The position numbers and the translations under genes are program-made. The notes below the pieces were generated by a model. The model searched no databases, was not told the DNA's origin, and saw only the letters and a list, made by a program, of their open reading frames with translations. DNA of 64,000 bases from Aurelia coerulea (taxonomy: Eukaryota > Cnidaria > Scyphozoa > Semaeostomeae > Ulmaridae): positions 20,967,001 through 21,031,000 of the forward strand of contig CM076948.1 in NCBI GenBank assembly GCA_039566865.1. Direction: 5' to 3'. Every line of letters starts with the position of its first letter. Within the stretch, counting starts at the first letter, position 1. Below are positions 34,669 through 45,380 of this stretch, piece by piece.

Positions 34669-35502
34669 TTGAAAAAATCTAAACCAAATATGTACGCGGA
34701 TGACACGAGCATTTCTTATGCCTCCATGGAGATCAACGAGCTCTTTAATGACATAAAGGGCGAACTTGATCTTGTATCATCCTGGATGAGGCAAAACAAA
34801 CTTAGCCTAAATGCTGAAAAAAGCGAATTTATGTTGATAGGGCATCCAAAACAATTGAACAGAGCCAAAGATTTCCCTGACCTCGAAGTAGAAGATCAAA
34901 AATTATGCAGAGTTCAAAAAACAAAATATCTAGGTGTCATAATAGACGAAAGCATGAATTGGGAAGAACAACTCAAAACCGTAAAGCGAAAGATAAAAAA
35001 CGGTTTAGGGGCGATGTTTAAACTCAAAAACATCCTTTCCCAGAAACAATTGGCAACTGTTTATCGAGCATTAATTGAAAGCCATCTGAGATATTGCAGT
35101 GTCATTTGGGGATGTCTGTCAAACACAAAACTGGAATCCCTACAGAGGTTGCAGAACAGGGCACGCAGACTAATCGAATGCGCAAGGCACAAAGATGGCT
35201 GGGTATGTGATTGGCTCGATGTACGCAATCTAATAAAATATGACAGGCTAATTACTACATACAAAATTAACAATGGACTCTGCCCAGAGAACCTCAAAAA
35301 TAAATTCACTCCTAGGTCGAATATTTCGAGATATAACACAAGAAAAATTGATGATTTCGAAATTCCTCGGCTTCGTCTTGAATACTGCAAAAAGTCTTTT
35401 GGATACCAGGGAGCAAGTACCTGGAACGAGATCCCGAAGCATATACGAGACTCTGCAACATTGAGCTCCTTTAAAGTAAGATTAAGGGAGTTCTTGAGGT
35501 AG
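34669..35502 (+). mobile_element. 5'-truncated LINE, reverse transcriptase C-terminal half
   Basis: A 277-residue open frame begins just before the catalytic block (MYADDTSISY), with no upstream RT fingers. It continues through KTKYLGVIIDESMNW (thumb) and HLRYCSVIWG to a terminal STWNEIPKHIRDSATLSSFK. A 3' region with AATAAAATGAAAAAAA follows at 35605-35620. It differs from the two TAA-tailed LINEs. Intact frame, but incomplete and therefore inactive. Confidence 0.85.
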
Positions 35503-35620
35503 AGCGACGCAAACACAACCCCTTGGAAGAGCAGCTTTATTTTTTTTGTTTAGATTAATATTCATATTTACTTTGAAGTGCTGATAGGGTATTGTGTCTA
35601 AATAAGAATAAAATGAAAAA

Positions 35621-36208
35621 AAGGGCAAATTTTGTAATACAATAGCAACAGTTGCGTTTGATCGACACCTCAATTCAAAGCGATTAGCGGATGCAGACAA
35701 AGGAAATTCTCTCAACCAGTAATTCAAAACAAGCAAAGCCGCAAAAGTTTCCCCGAAACTAGTAGGGCAAACTCTCGCCTTGTGCAAGCGAAAGATGGTT
35801 TTTAAGAGAAGTTATGTGCTTGTAGCGAAAGAAGAAGGGTAAATCTAAAGCTCTGTCGCTTAGATTATGTTTATTTGATTCAGGAGCCGAGCAGAAGGCA
35901 TTGTAATTCTCGCATCTTTAGGGCTTAAAATGAAACGATTATAAAACATCTCCTAAATCAAATAAACATAATCTAAGCGACAGAACTTTAGATTTATCCT
36001 TCTTCTTTCGTTATAAGCACAGAACTTCTCTTAAAAACCACCTTTCGCTTGCACAAGGCGAGAGTTCGCCCTACTAGTTTCGGGAAACGGCTCTGTTTGT
36101 TTTGAATTACTGGTTGAGAGAATTTCCTTTGTCTATATCCGCTAATCGCTTTGAATTGAGGTGTCGATCAAACGCAACTGATGCTATTGTCATACAAAAT
36201 CTGCCCTT
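35621..36208. repeat. Foldback MITE copy 1 (AAGGGCAAATTTTGT ends), 588 bp
   Basis: The two halves are long inverted repeats of about 190 bp sharing GCGATTAGCGGATGCAGACA-like and CTCTCAACCAGTAATTCAAA words. The centre holds an inner AAACATAATCTAAGCGACAG stem. Same family as 38357-38860 and 42223-42813. Non-coding; a transcript would fold completely. Confidence 0.75.
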
Positions 36209-36300
36209 GTTGCTATACGTTCAGTCGGTCCGAAAAAATTTAGTCGGTCCAGAGCATGTTGACACCCCCCCCCCAAACAAAATTTGAATGTGCGCCCCTG

Positions 36301-37122
36301 CATTTCGGTCATTAAAGAAACGGGATCATATCATTTTAGACTCATAATCTATCTCAAGCGCCTTTACTTCCGATCAGTTTATTGAGGTATAAGCTACCGT
36401 TTTGAACTTGCTATCATGCATATTCTGAAAGTAGAGGAAAAGGGCTATCGAATGATGTATGATAGGTTTGGTCACCGCAGATGATACTAATTTCTAAAAT
36501 ATTGCATCCTAGCTCATGGCCTGAACTATGTAACTAGCCTCACTACATAAGGACCCTCAACTTACGCTCATCTAATTGAAGTGAATTAATGTTGTTGTTG
36601 TCGCTCCAGTCAAGGGCCTTATGGACTAACTCTTCTCAAAACGGCAAACAAATTCTCGCCAGGAACAAATTTGTTCCTGGACCAATCAGGATGCAAGACT
36701 TGAAATAACTTGATGGGATTGGCTGATTCTTCTTCAATTTAAACTTCCCGCCAAAGGCAAACAAACGAATTCGAACAACGCGCTCGACTGAACTGCTCCA
36801 ACGATCAAAATCTCAAAGTAGCGAACGAATTTACGAGATCTTTTGCGTCCCCAAACAACCAAAATATCACTTATGGGTATGATTTTTTTGCTTTAATAGC
36901 TTGAAGAAACATTCATTTAATTACTGATAGCTTGTTTTGCAGTGTAGTACCTCAGGAAAACCACTTTTTGCGGCGTTTTAGGGTCGGTGGTTTCAAGAAA
37001 AAATAGCAGGTGATTTAGGCCATGTCCGTTTCTGGAAGCGTAAGTCCATGAGTCGTAGTTATAGCGTCCATCAGCCTATCAATAGCGATAACCTACGAAC
37101 ATATAATCAGTCTACTATGTAA
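36301..37122. other. Unassigned, with CCAAT-like words
   Basis: Holds ACCAATCAGG and GATTGGCTGA (36690-36730) about 100-130 bp before unassigned sequence, which resembles a promoter region. No gene start was identified. Otherwise nothing recognised. Confidence 0.25.
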
Positions 37123-37594
37123 CGATCACTTATGATTGAAGTAGTTTTCATTGAAATATATGGAGAAATTCTCTATTATGGCTGCATTTGTCACTTTTTT
37201 TACAAAAATAAGATTTTTAATCTCTCTGCCCGCCATCTTGGATTTGCTAAAATCAAATTTTTCACTTTATGAGTATATTTTCACCTTCTAACAATGCTTT
37301 GATTGGCATAATTTGGTTTCATGAATCAACTTTAGAAGATTATGAAGATTTTGAAAAAAGGTGATTTTTTCATTTTTTCGTGAACACGTGCCAGTTGGTC
37401 TTGAATAATTATGACGTCATGTCTATTTTTAGAATAATTTTTATGAAAAATGGTAGATCATAAGCACGGCTACCTGTGTGGTGAGTTTCGTCTTCGTAAG
37501 TGAAGGAATGGCGATTTTAGAGAGGTGGGCTGAATGAGCCCCCCCCCTCCCCAGTCTTCTAGTAGCTCCAAAAGCCCAGTCTGGACAGGGTTAA

Positions 37595-38356
37595 AGTAAG
37601 TTTTGTTTCGCGATTTACGTCCTCGAACAAAGAATTATGCTGGGATCTTTTCTGACTCTGGTCTTCTTTCAAACCAGGCTATAATTTTAGTTTCACATGC
37701 TCGATAACTTGTTTGGACACAACTTCAACCTCTACAACTAATTCATCATTAAAACTCAGTGACTATGATTAAAAATGAATAACCCACTTCGTAAATTAAA
37801 TTAAATTTTCTTTGCTTTGCTTTGCAGAGTACAAAATCAAAGACAATATACGTTATAAAGTTGTATTTATTCTACGCGACGTGACCAAAGAAAAGCAAGC
37901 TTATCTATTGAGCCGTTAATAAAATACCCCGGGTACCAGAGCCAAAAAAATTAGAAAAAGGTAACAAAAGAAAAAGGAGGGAGGACCAGAATCGAACGTT
38001 GAATTTTCGTTCCCATACCAACCTCTCACCAGCATTTCTGGGGCTAATGATGAGTGATTTTTCCAGACAACACCTCTTGGTTCTGCTTCATGAAACTACA
38101 AAGTTCGAAAAGCTAATCAAAAAGGGATTCAAGCTTGCAGTGAAAGATTCTGGAATGAGGATGAGGTCATCAGCAAAATTGCTTCAATCTGGAGGACGAG
38201 ATAACCTCGAAGCTAATGAAATATATAGCTCCTCTCCGCATGCGATTCGAAGCAATAAAGATATCGGTACATGATCACAGAAGCCTGGACATATTTTGAC
38301 ATCAAGTATCAGGAAAATCATATCTTCTTTCTCTTCCAACATATTCTGTGAAACAA
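37595..38356. other. Intergenic, nothing firmly recognised
   Basis: A GAATCGAAC word near 37990 is a complement of a tRNA B box, but no complete tRNA or SINE structure could be traced. A 91-residue frame at 37999-38274 has no known domain. Confidence 0.3.
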
Positions 38357-38860
38357 AACAAGGACCGAATTTTGAAACACAACAACATCGAGTTGCTGTT
38401 GATTGATACCGCAACTCAAAGCGATTAATAATCACAGACAAAGGAAGTTCTCTCAACCAGTACATCAAAACAAACCAAACAAACAATGCTAAAAAGTTGC
38501 CCTGAAACCAGGACGGCAAATTATTGCTTTGTGCACGCGAAAATGTTGGTTTTTTAAGAGAAGGTACGAGCTTGCAACGAAAAAAGAAACATATTTTGTT
38601 TATTCAATTCAGAAGCAGAAGGCATTGGAACTCTTTCATGAATGAAGTTTAAAATGGAACAATTACTGCTCAGTTCTTGAAACAATTAAATAAAATCTGC
38701 GGAATAGATCTCTAGATTTATCCTTGTTCTTTCATTGTAAACTCGTGAATTCTTTTAAAACCAACCTATTGGGTGCACAAGGCGATAGTTTGCCCTACTG
38801 GTTTGAGGTCAAAATTTGAGGGTTTGTTTGTTTGTTTGAACAATTACCGCCCTGAAACTT
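38357..38860. repeat. Foldback MITE copy 2, diverged, right end eroded
   Basis: Matches copies 1 and 3 through words such as CTCAAAGCGATTAATAATCA and AGTTCTCTCAACCAGTA. The complementary arm at about 38690-38840 is weaker. The left end ACAAGGACCGAATTTTG corresponds to the others. Confidence 0.6.
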
Positions 38861-39048
38861 TCTAACTTTTTGCTGCTACCTATTGTGCAACGACTCAAGA
38901 AGTTTTGTGAAAATATTTTGATAAATGAGGGGGAGGGAAACAATTTTCCGGACCTGATTCTGCCAAAGTCGCCAATTCTCAACTATTAATTTTCGCGAAA
39001 GAAGTAGCAAAATTGCAATATTTTGCAAATATATTTTGCAGGGTAGTG

Positions 39049-41945
39049 TTATTATTATTATTATTATTATTAACAATTTCTTTTACGTTGGCAAGATAAA
39101 AAAATATATATAGCTAATAAGCTAATTAACGCCAACAAATAAGTTAAAACTTAATTTACAATTTTCTACTTTAAAACCTACAAAAACCCTAAATCTTTAA
39201 TGAAAACTTTGCACAATCTGCAGATGCAAGTATTTCCATGCCATAATTTTATTTTTCGCTTGAATTCAAATAATGTGTTGGAATCTTTAATTTCCTTTGG
39301 CAACGAGGACCACAAAAGGGGACCTCTGTACTGAATATTTTCTATTCCGTATGTTGTTGTCTTTATATTCGGCAACTGCAAATGATTCTCACTTCTCAAA
39401 CTGTAGTGAATATTTCTCTCTGTAAAAATGTTTTTCATAAATGTTGGATTTAGATTGTTTTTTGTTTTGAATATTTCAAGCATTAGCAATTGCAGATTGT
39501 GCTGCTGAATGGTAACATATTTTTTCTTCAACTTTTCTAGCTCCGATATACTATCTCTGCATACCAATCGCAGTGCTCTTTCGTGAATGCGATTTAATTT
39601 TGAATTAGTTGCCCTATCATTAAACATCCATACAAGTAGGCAATAATTGAATTGTGCCCTGATGAAGGAATTCATTAAAATTTCTGATTTGATAGGATCA
39701 ATGTAATTAGACAAGCGAGCCAGTGCGTGAAGCTTTTGGTTGGCATTTTTATATAAATTTTCAACATGTTTTTTGAAACTTAATTTCTTATCAAAAGTCA
39801 CACCTAGCAGCTTTTCATAATCACTTTCCTTAATTCTTGAATTTCCAATTGTGACCGTTGTTTCGGTGCTTTTATCACCAAATATCATCAGGTGGCACTT
39901 ATCATTATTTAGCTTCAAAAAGTTGTCAGAAAACCATTTTACTATCACAGAGCTGTCTGCTTCTAATTGTCTAACAATAGTATCAAGATCCGCATGGCAT
40001 GCAAAGATTGTGGTATCATCAGCATAGTTACATATCTTTGTGTGATATGCAAAAAAGAAGATATCATTTATGAAGATGTTAAATAGCAAAGGCACCAGGA
40101 CCGACCCTTGCGGTACTCCAACTTTAATTTCTTTCCAGTCACTAAAATAGCTGTTGATCTTTACTCTCTGTTGTCTTTTTGATAAATAGCTTCTTATGAG
40201 TTGAAGGGCGTCCATATCAAGTCCATAGGCACTCAGTTTTGCTATTAAAAGCTCATGGTTTACACAATCAAATGCCTTTGAAAGATCCATTAACACTGCC
40301 CCTGCAAGTCCCTTGTTATCAATGCTGTTCTTACAATATTGCAAAAAGTTTAACAAAACATGCTGCGTGTTGTACCCTTGTCTAAACCCTCCTAATAGTG
40401 GTGAAAAAAAGCGTGCAGTAAATTCAGACAATTGTCTATGCATTAGTCGCTCAAATATTTTCGTGATTGTAGGAAGGAGACTAATCGGTCTATAATTCTT
40501 TTTGCTCATATTATCATCTTTTTTGAAGAGCGAAGAAACATCAGCATTTTTTAGATCATCTGGGAAGCGGCTTTCCTCAACAAGTTTAGTGAAAAGCTCT
40601 GCAAGTGGAAAACAAAACAGATCTGCGTTAGACTTTAATATTCTTGCAGGGATTGCTTCCTGTGGGGAAGCCTTCTTGGGATCTAAATTTTGCAACTTTT
40701 CTTGCATTTCTTCGACTGTGATCTTCCTGAAGGAGAAATTTATGGTGTTTTTGACAGACGACTTTATTTTAACCCTATCTGACCTGGGTGATTTGAAACA
40801 CTCAATGCCTGGGGGGGGGGGGCGGATTCCGCCCCCCCCCTGTTTATCTCTGTTGTCATAAGAGATATGGCAGCCAAACTTGGCACAAAGGTAGTTCATT
40901 ATGTAAACAATTAAAATTTGAAATCATAATCCAATTAGCGATGTTGTTGTTGTTGCTAGAGCATGATGATCATTATGGTGTCATATGACGTCATATAAAT
41001 GAAAGGTTGCTATAAGGTCATGAAACTTTATTTTCATAAAGAAATGAAAGATATAGATAAAAATATATATAAACTCTTAATTTAGACTTAATTGGACCAA
41101 TTAAACATGATTAAAAGAGATACAAAGTTGGTTTTTCATAGAATGCAGTATGAAAAATTGGTAACCATGGAAACAAGGCTAAAAATAAAATGTCCAAATT
41201 GTTGCAATTTTATTGCTCTATGATACAAAGTTAAACTTACGAAGTATCAGAGGCCTGCTGCATGTGTGGAAAACGGTGTAAACAAAAATGTACTAGGGGG
41301 GGGGGGCGGAATCCGCCCCCCCAGGTCAGATAGGGTTAAGGATACTGGAGTGTGACTGAAAACGTTTTATCATTGTTAAGCAGGGATCTTCTTCGTGAAC
41401 ATTCAAAGGCTCTTGATCGTCTTCATTAGCTATACGCAAAGTTTCCGTTATATTTACAAAATAGTCATTTAAAATTTCAGCAACTCTACCATCATCTGAT
41501 TCAACAACACCATTTTCTAGAAGGGTGATACAAGAGCTACTTTGAATCTTATTTGAAAACAAGGGTTTTACAGCTTTCCAGAACCTCTTGTTGTCACTGA
41601 CAACTTTAGGATCAAGTTAAGCATAGTAAGACTTCTTATTTTGACGAAGGATTTTAACACACAAGTTTCTTTGCCTCTTATATGCAGTCCAATTTTCATT
41701 TGTTCGAATTCTATTGAAACTGTTTTTTAGTCGTGTGCGCTTCATGTTAGCCTTTCTAAGTTCTTTGGTCATAAAAGGTCCATCATTCGCTCTAAGGTAT
41801 TTTTTCTTTAGAGGTGCATGCTTGTCTAGTATGCTCTTAAAGAATTGAAAGTTTTGAAATCCTGCTTGATTAGAGGTTTTGAGTTGAGCTCTTCCCCAAC
41901 CTTCTCTCTGAAAAAGGAGTTATCAAATTTGATGTAATCTATCAT
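39049..41945 (-). mobile_element. TAA-tailed LINE, endonuclease missing, split by a TTAA MITE
   Basis: Read on the minus strand: linker region 41945-41326 with HAPLKKKYLRANDGPF and NWTAYKRQRNLCVKIL, one in-frame TAA after KKSYYA, then FSNKIQSSSCITLLENG. The RT follows at 40770-39178: KNYRPISLLPTITKIFERL, DLSKAFDCVNHELL, KVGVPQGSVLVPLLFNIFIN, NYADDTTIFA and YEKLLGVTFDKKLSF. A (TAA)n tail lies at 39049-39072. A 563-bp TTAA element (40773-41335) sits in the frame. CR1/Jockey/I-type and inactive, because the endonuclease is absent and the frame broken. Confidence 0.88.
40773..41335. mobile_element. piggyBac-like MITE, 563 bp, TTAA duplication, inside a LINE
   Basis: Ends CCCTATCTGACCTGGG and CCAGGTCAGATAGGG, flanked by TTAA (40769-40772, 41336-41339). 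GGGGCGGATTCCGCCCCC hairpins lie near both ends. If it is left out with one TTAA, the LINE frame is continuous across the site (SSIL then KIKSS). The first 40 residues of the 573-residue frame at 39178-40899 come from this MITE, not from the LINE. Confidence 0.8.
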
Positions 41946-42029
41946 AATTCTCATGTTTAGATAGAAATAATGCTCCAACTTATATTTTATTTTTATATTT
42001 TCATAAAGTACATGCCTGGGGCCATTTTT

Positions 42030-42140
42030 ACACCAAATTTGGTTGCTCTATCTATTTCCAATCAACAGTTAGGTAGGGGGGCTTTTTTGCCCCCCCCCCA
42101 ACCAATATAGGACGTGTCAGATAGCCTAACCACTATAGGG
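42030..42140. mobile_element. Right end of another TTAA element, partial
   Basis: GGGGGGCTTTTTTGCCCCCC-type hairpin followed by a stretch ending CCACTATAGGG and TTAA (42141-42144). No matching CCCTATAGTGG end was found to the left, so only one end is recognised. Confidence 0.4.
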
Positions 42141-42222
42141 TTAATTATTGGTGGCTATGAGAGAATTTCCTTTGTATAGGATCGCAAATTGCTTTAAATT
42201 GCGGTGTTGTCAAATGCAGCAT

Positions 42223-42813
42223 ATGCTGTTTGTTACAACAAGGACAGATTTGGTAGACACCGTGATTCAAAGCGATTAGCGATCGCAGACAAAGACAACT
42301 CTCTCAACCAGTAATTGAAAACAAGCAAAGCCGCAAAAGTATCTCTGAAACCCAGGTAGCTAGCTCGCTTGCTGTGCATTCCAGAAATTGTATTTTAAGG
42401 CAAACATGAGCATAGATCGAAAGTAAAAGGATGTATCTACATATCTACGTCGGACATTTTATTTCTTTGGTTCAGAAGCCGATTGGTAGGCGATGCAATT
42501 CTCTTATTTTTTGGGTGTAATGAAAACATTTACTGCTCGGCTTCTGAACCAAAGAAATAAAATGCCCGCGGTAAATGTGTAGATATATCCTTCTTCTTTT
42601 GATATATGCTCATGTTTGCTCTTAAAAACATATTCTGAAATGCACAATGAGCGCGCTAGCAACTTGGGTTCAGAGAAACTTTTGCGGCTTCGTTTGTTTT
42701 GAATTCATGGCTGAGAGAATTTCCTTTGTCTGCAGTCGCTAATCGCTTTGAATTCAGGTGTCAACAGAAGCATCTTGTGCTACTGTGTTACAAAATCTGT
42801 CCTTGTTGTTTGT
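42223..42813. repeat. Foldback MITE copy 3, directly upstream of the HEPN-NB-ARC gene
   Basis: Inverted ends ACAACAAGGACAGATTTGG and its complement. Shares CAAAGCGATTAGCGATCGCA and CTCTCAACCAGTAATTGAAA with copies 1 and 2. Its right end is about 107 bp before the ATG at 42920. A partial third arm at 42155-42222 suggests a rearranged copy. Confidence 0.7.
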
Positions 42814-42919
42814 TACCAAATCTATCCTTGCTAATCTGTTACTTTTATCTGATTTGCCTTCACAGTGCCACCTTGCAGTTCCAGTTTCAACGAATATCAA
42901 AGGATCCATAAAGGATAGA

Positions 42920-43196
42920 ATGGAGATTACCCACGAAGAAGAGAATTTCTTCAGAGTTTCAAAACTGGTTTACAAGGAATTACCAGCACAGTTACGATCA
43001 TTTTTCAAAGATAAATGGAAATGCAAGTATAATCTGGATTGGGATGATTCCCCAGCAAGTGGTGATACCCTTTGGAAAAAGCTATCTCCAGGAACAAGGA
43101 GTAGGAAATGGAATGATGTTATCAAAAACAAGATCAAAGGAGGTTCAAGCCATACATGGGATTGTACAGTTCTGTTTGAAGTGCTCCTTTACTTAG
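42920..43196 (+). CDS. HEPN-NB-ARC-TPR gene, exon 1 (first part of DZIP3-like HEPN)
   Basis: First exon of a 1395-residue STAND-type protein (residues 1-92 plus one base). The ATG at 42920 has A at -3 and G at +4 (AGAATGG) and is the first in-frame ATG after a possible upstream acceptor (CCTTCACAG, 42865). The peptide ENFFRVSKLVYKELPAQLRS..FFKDKW..LWKKLSPG..KW..W-D-TVLFEVLLYL follows the N-terminal half of the DZIP3-type HEPN domain, an all-helical fold found in RNA-binding or RNase proteins and in cnidarian NLR-like proteins. It ends at TTAG|GTAGGA in phase 1. A MITE starts 8 bp into the intron. The frame is also open upstream to 42758, so a longer N-terminus is possible. Confidence 0.75.
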
Positions 43197-43204
43197 GTAG
43201 GACC

Positions 43205-43909
43205 AAGGGCGGGCATGTCACACTGGTAACGATCGTCCTACCTTTGTCCGAAAACCGGTAGTTCATGAAAAAATTTTGCACCACCTTTGTCCCAAAAAAT
43301 GGTCATTTTTGATGGCAAATTTCCGCTGTTATTTTTCTTCAATTTGGAGGACAATTTTAACATTATGTATCATTGACGATGTTTGTCCCAAAAACAGGTA
43401 GTTTCGACCGACTACTGTTTTCGACAGCAAGTGGTAATTATAGATATGAAAATACATGTGTCCCAAAAGCGGTTGCCAGACAATGATAGGACCGCTTTGG
43501 TGAAAAATTACAAATTCTGGCCTTTTTTCAGAAATATGCCGGACAAATGTAGAACCGCTTTAGTGAAAAATTGGAATTTCTGGTCCTTTTTCCGTAAATT
43601 TGGCGGACAAAGGTAGAACAGCTTACGTGAAAATTTGAAATACTGGTCTTTTCTGCTGAAATTTGGGGAACAGAGGGAGAACCAGCCTACAGGTAAACTT
43701 CAGGATTTTGATTAGATAGGAGGTTAGAAAACTTGATTTTTGTGACAAACTGATGGAATAGGAAGATTGATATTCAAATTTCAACCTTTGTCCAAAAAAC
43801 TGGTTGTTTTGGGCAAGAAAGTCGTACTATTTGATAAAAGAAATGGTTATTTTCCAGTTCCTCTGCGCAAACATGGGGTCAAATATTTTACAGTACTTGC
43901 CCGCCCCTG
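43205..43909. mobile_element. hAT-like MITE, 705 bp, at the exon 1 splice donor
   Basis: Left end AAGGGCGGGCATGT and right end ACTTGCCCGCCCCTG are inverted. The octamer GTAGGACC occurs on both sides (43197-43204, 43910-43917). This octamer starts with the donor GT of exon 1, so the insertion duplicated the splice-donor sequence. The interior carries degenerate repeats of 50-60 bp with TTTGTCCCAAAA and GGTAGAACNGCTT words. Confidence 0.7.
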
Positions 43910-44311
43910 GTAGGACCACAAACATATTTCAATGGTCCTACTGGTTTTTAGACTGACGAAGTATAATTCCTTGTATTTGTTCAATTTATGTATGAGCGAT
44001 ACCATGATTTATGTATGAGCGATACCATCCAATTCAATGAGCGATGCTGAGACTTATGTAATAAGTATAACCAGTTTCTGCGAAAATGACTTCGTATTTT
44101 TGAAAATTCATTCACAGTGAATACCAGATAAATGTGAACGAATATGAGTCTGATTGATAGCAGTTACAAATCTAAAATATTTTTAGCGATTTTGTTCTTT
44201 TCTGAACCTTGAATGTGCATGTGAAATTGAATTTGCCAAAATTACTTTGCATAAATTTACCTGAATTTGCCTTGATAAATTATGCAAAATCTCCCCGATC
44301 AGAGGGCAACA

Positions 44312-44460
44312 TGGGGTGAGTGGCCGAGCGGCTTATACAGTTCCCATCAGGTGACTTAAGTTAAGCTCGGTCGAGTGAGGTCAAACTCCGGATGGGTGAC
44401 CTCGGCCACTCACACTCGGGCTTGACCTCGCATCTCACCTCGCCGTCCTTCGGAAGAGAC
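44312..44460 (+). mobile_element. tRNA-like SINE head with strong hairpin
   Basis: GTGAGTGGCCGAGCGGCTT resembles the 5' end of a tRNA(Leu/Ser), with an A-box-like TGGCCGAGCGG (44321-44331) and a weak B-box-like GGTCAAACTCC (44379-44389). GATGGGTGACC just after is reminiscent of 5S rRNA. GTGAGTGGCCGAG and CTCGGCCACTCAC form a perfect stem. Probably a pol III-derived SINE; no tail was identified. Confidence 0.45.
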
Positions 44461-44639
44461 ATTAAAAAGAATCACATATTTTCAGATTTTCATCTTTCCA
44501 TCAATAGCCTAGTACAAGAAAGCTTGTTTACTTAAGAAGCTACTGAGGAACTAAATAAAACTAAATGACAACAATAACGATGAACAGTAATATGGGTCTT
44601 AAAGATTGTGATTATAAACTACAAATAAGGCGAAAAAAA

Positions 44640-44905
44640 TCATAAAGGTTGTACATTTGGAGCTGTGTTCAGCGAACGTTTCAGAGATCGTATGAAGCTG
44701 TTATACAACATATGAGTCACGATAAAGCTTTGTATCAATGGAAATAGATTATGTTCATCACTCTGCATTAAATAAATGAAACGATCTTTCACATTCATAT
44801 GTCTAAAGAAAGAATGCTGTTGCTCTATTTGTCCAATGTATAGTTGTTCCCGGATTTCCCTATTTATATTGCATGCCATTAGGCAGTGAATTTCATCTTC
44901 TAAAC
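44640..44905 (-). pseudogene. LINE ORF2 C-terminal fragment
   Basis: The minus frame includes EDEIHCLMACNINREIREQL followed by RFIYLMQSDEHNLFPLIQSF. The pattern ED-E-H-L--C-----R is the terminal Cys/His region of many LINE polymerases, also seen as EDTEHFLLLC in the LINE at 26909-28063. Short relic in intron 1. Confidence 0.5.
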
Positions 44906-44921
44906 TTCATACATGCAGACA

Positions 44922-44972
44922 GACAGACAGACAGACAGACAGATAGACAGACAGACAGATAGACAGACAGAG
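44922..44972 (+). repeat. AGAC/AGAT tetranucleotide microsatellite
   Basis: About 12 copies of AGAC with AGAT variants. Confidence 0.85.
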
Positions 44973-45128
44973 AGTGTCCATTGCGAAGCCACTGCACAAG
45001 GATATTATCATGCTGCTGTGCAGCAATAAATAATGTGAACGTTGCAATTTTTCAAATGTCTGAATTGTAACGCCTATGGTAAATGATATATTCAGCCTAA
45101 GAACATTGTCTTCTCTGTCCTGTTGCAG

Positions 45129-45380
45129 GCCTCAAGCTAGCTGATGCAAATGAAAGAGAACAAATTGATTGTCTTAGAGAAGTGCGAAACAAACAATGCA
45201 GTCATCTCGCAGATTCACAGATACCAGACAATGAAAAAGCAACAATTTTCACCGAGGTTGGAGAGGTTTACGATGAGCTGAATTGGATCAAAGATAAACT
45301 ACGAAGCATTGAACAAGATGTTTTTATCACGGCAGATTTAAAAGAAGTAAAAAAGAAACTCGAAGAAGAAAAGAGAGCAG
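45129..45380 (+). CDS. HEPN-NB-ARC-TPR gene, exon 2 (HEPN R-x5-H motif and coiled coil)
   Basis: Encodes residues 93-176 of the protein. The acceptor TGTTGCAG|G restores the frame from exon 1 (phase 1). Early in the exon lies CLREVRNKQCSHLADS, with R112 and H118 forming the R-x4-6-H pattern at the heart of HEPN domains, where it can form an RNase active site. The rest (KDKLRSIEQ..DLKEVKKKLEEEKR) is charged and helical, probably a coiled-coil linker to the ATPase. The exon ends AGAGCAG|GTAGTA, phase 1, and joins to exon 3 in frame. Without splicing the frame stops at TGA 12 bp later, which supports this donor. Confidence 0.75.

Larger units (their letters stand above)
33023..36300. mobile_element. 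hAT-like element, 3.3 kb, with nested satellite, LINE and foldback
   Basis: Ends CAGGGGCGCACATT and AATGTGCGCCCCTG are inverted and of hAT style. Just inside lie G/C runs and repeated TCGGTCC words (33095-33130 and 36215-36250). The 8 bases outside differ (TTTGTTGG against CATTTCGG), so either the duplication decayed or one end moved. Contains the 124-bp satellite, a LINE fragment and a foldback MITE, leaving little of its own interior. Confidence 0.5.
23813..37590. mobile_element. TTAA-flanked piggyBac-like element, copy 2, expanded to 13.8 kb by nesting
   Basis: Starts CCCTATCCAGACTGGG after the TTAA shared with copy 1, and ends CCCAGTCTGGACAGGG before TTAA at 37591-37594. Pieces of the family body in reverse order relative to copy 1 survive at 29264-29991, 30839-30882 and 37123-37590. 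These match copy 1 right end, middle and left end. The intervening blocks are insertions: 23848-29263, 29992-30838 and about 30883-37120. Without them the element would be close to copy 1 in length. Confidence 0.6.
43197..45128 (+). other. Intron 1 of the HEPN-NB-ARC gene
   Basis: GT (43197) to AG (45127-45128, after TCCTGTTGCAG), phase 1. It holds a 705-bp MITE at its very start, a SINE-like hairpin (44312-44460), a minus-strand LINE tail fragment (44640-44905) and an AGAC microsatellite (44922-44972). No further exon was recognised. Confidence 0.65.

Noticed and set aside
33023..36300. Target-site duplication for the 3.3-kb hAT-like element
   Set aside because: Outer octamers TTTGTTGG and CATTTCGG match at only about half of the positions.
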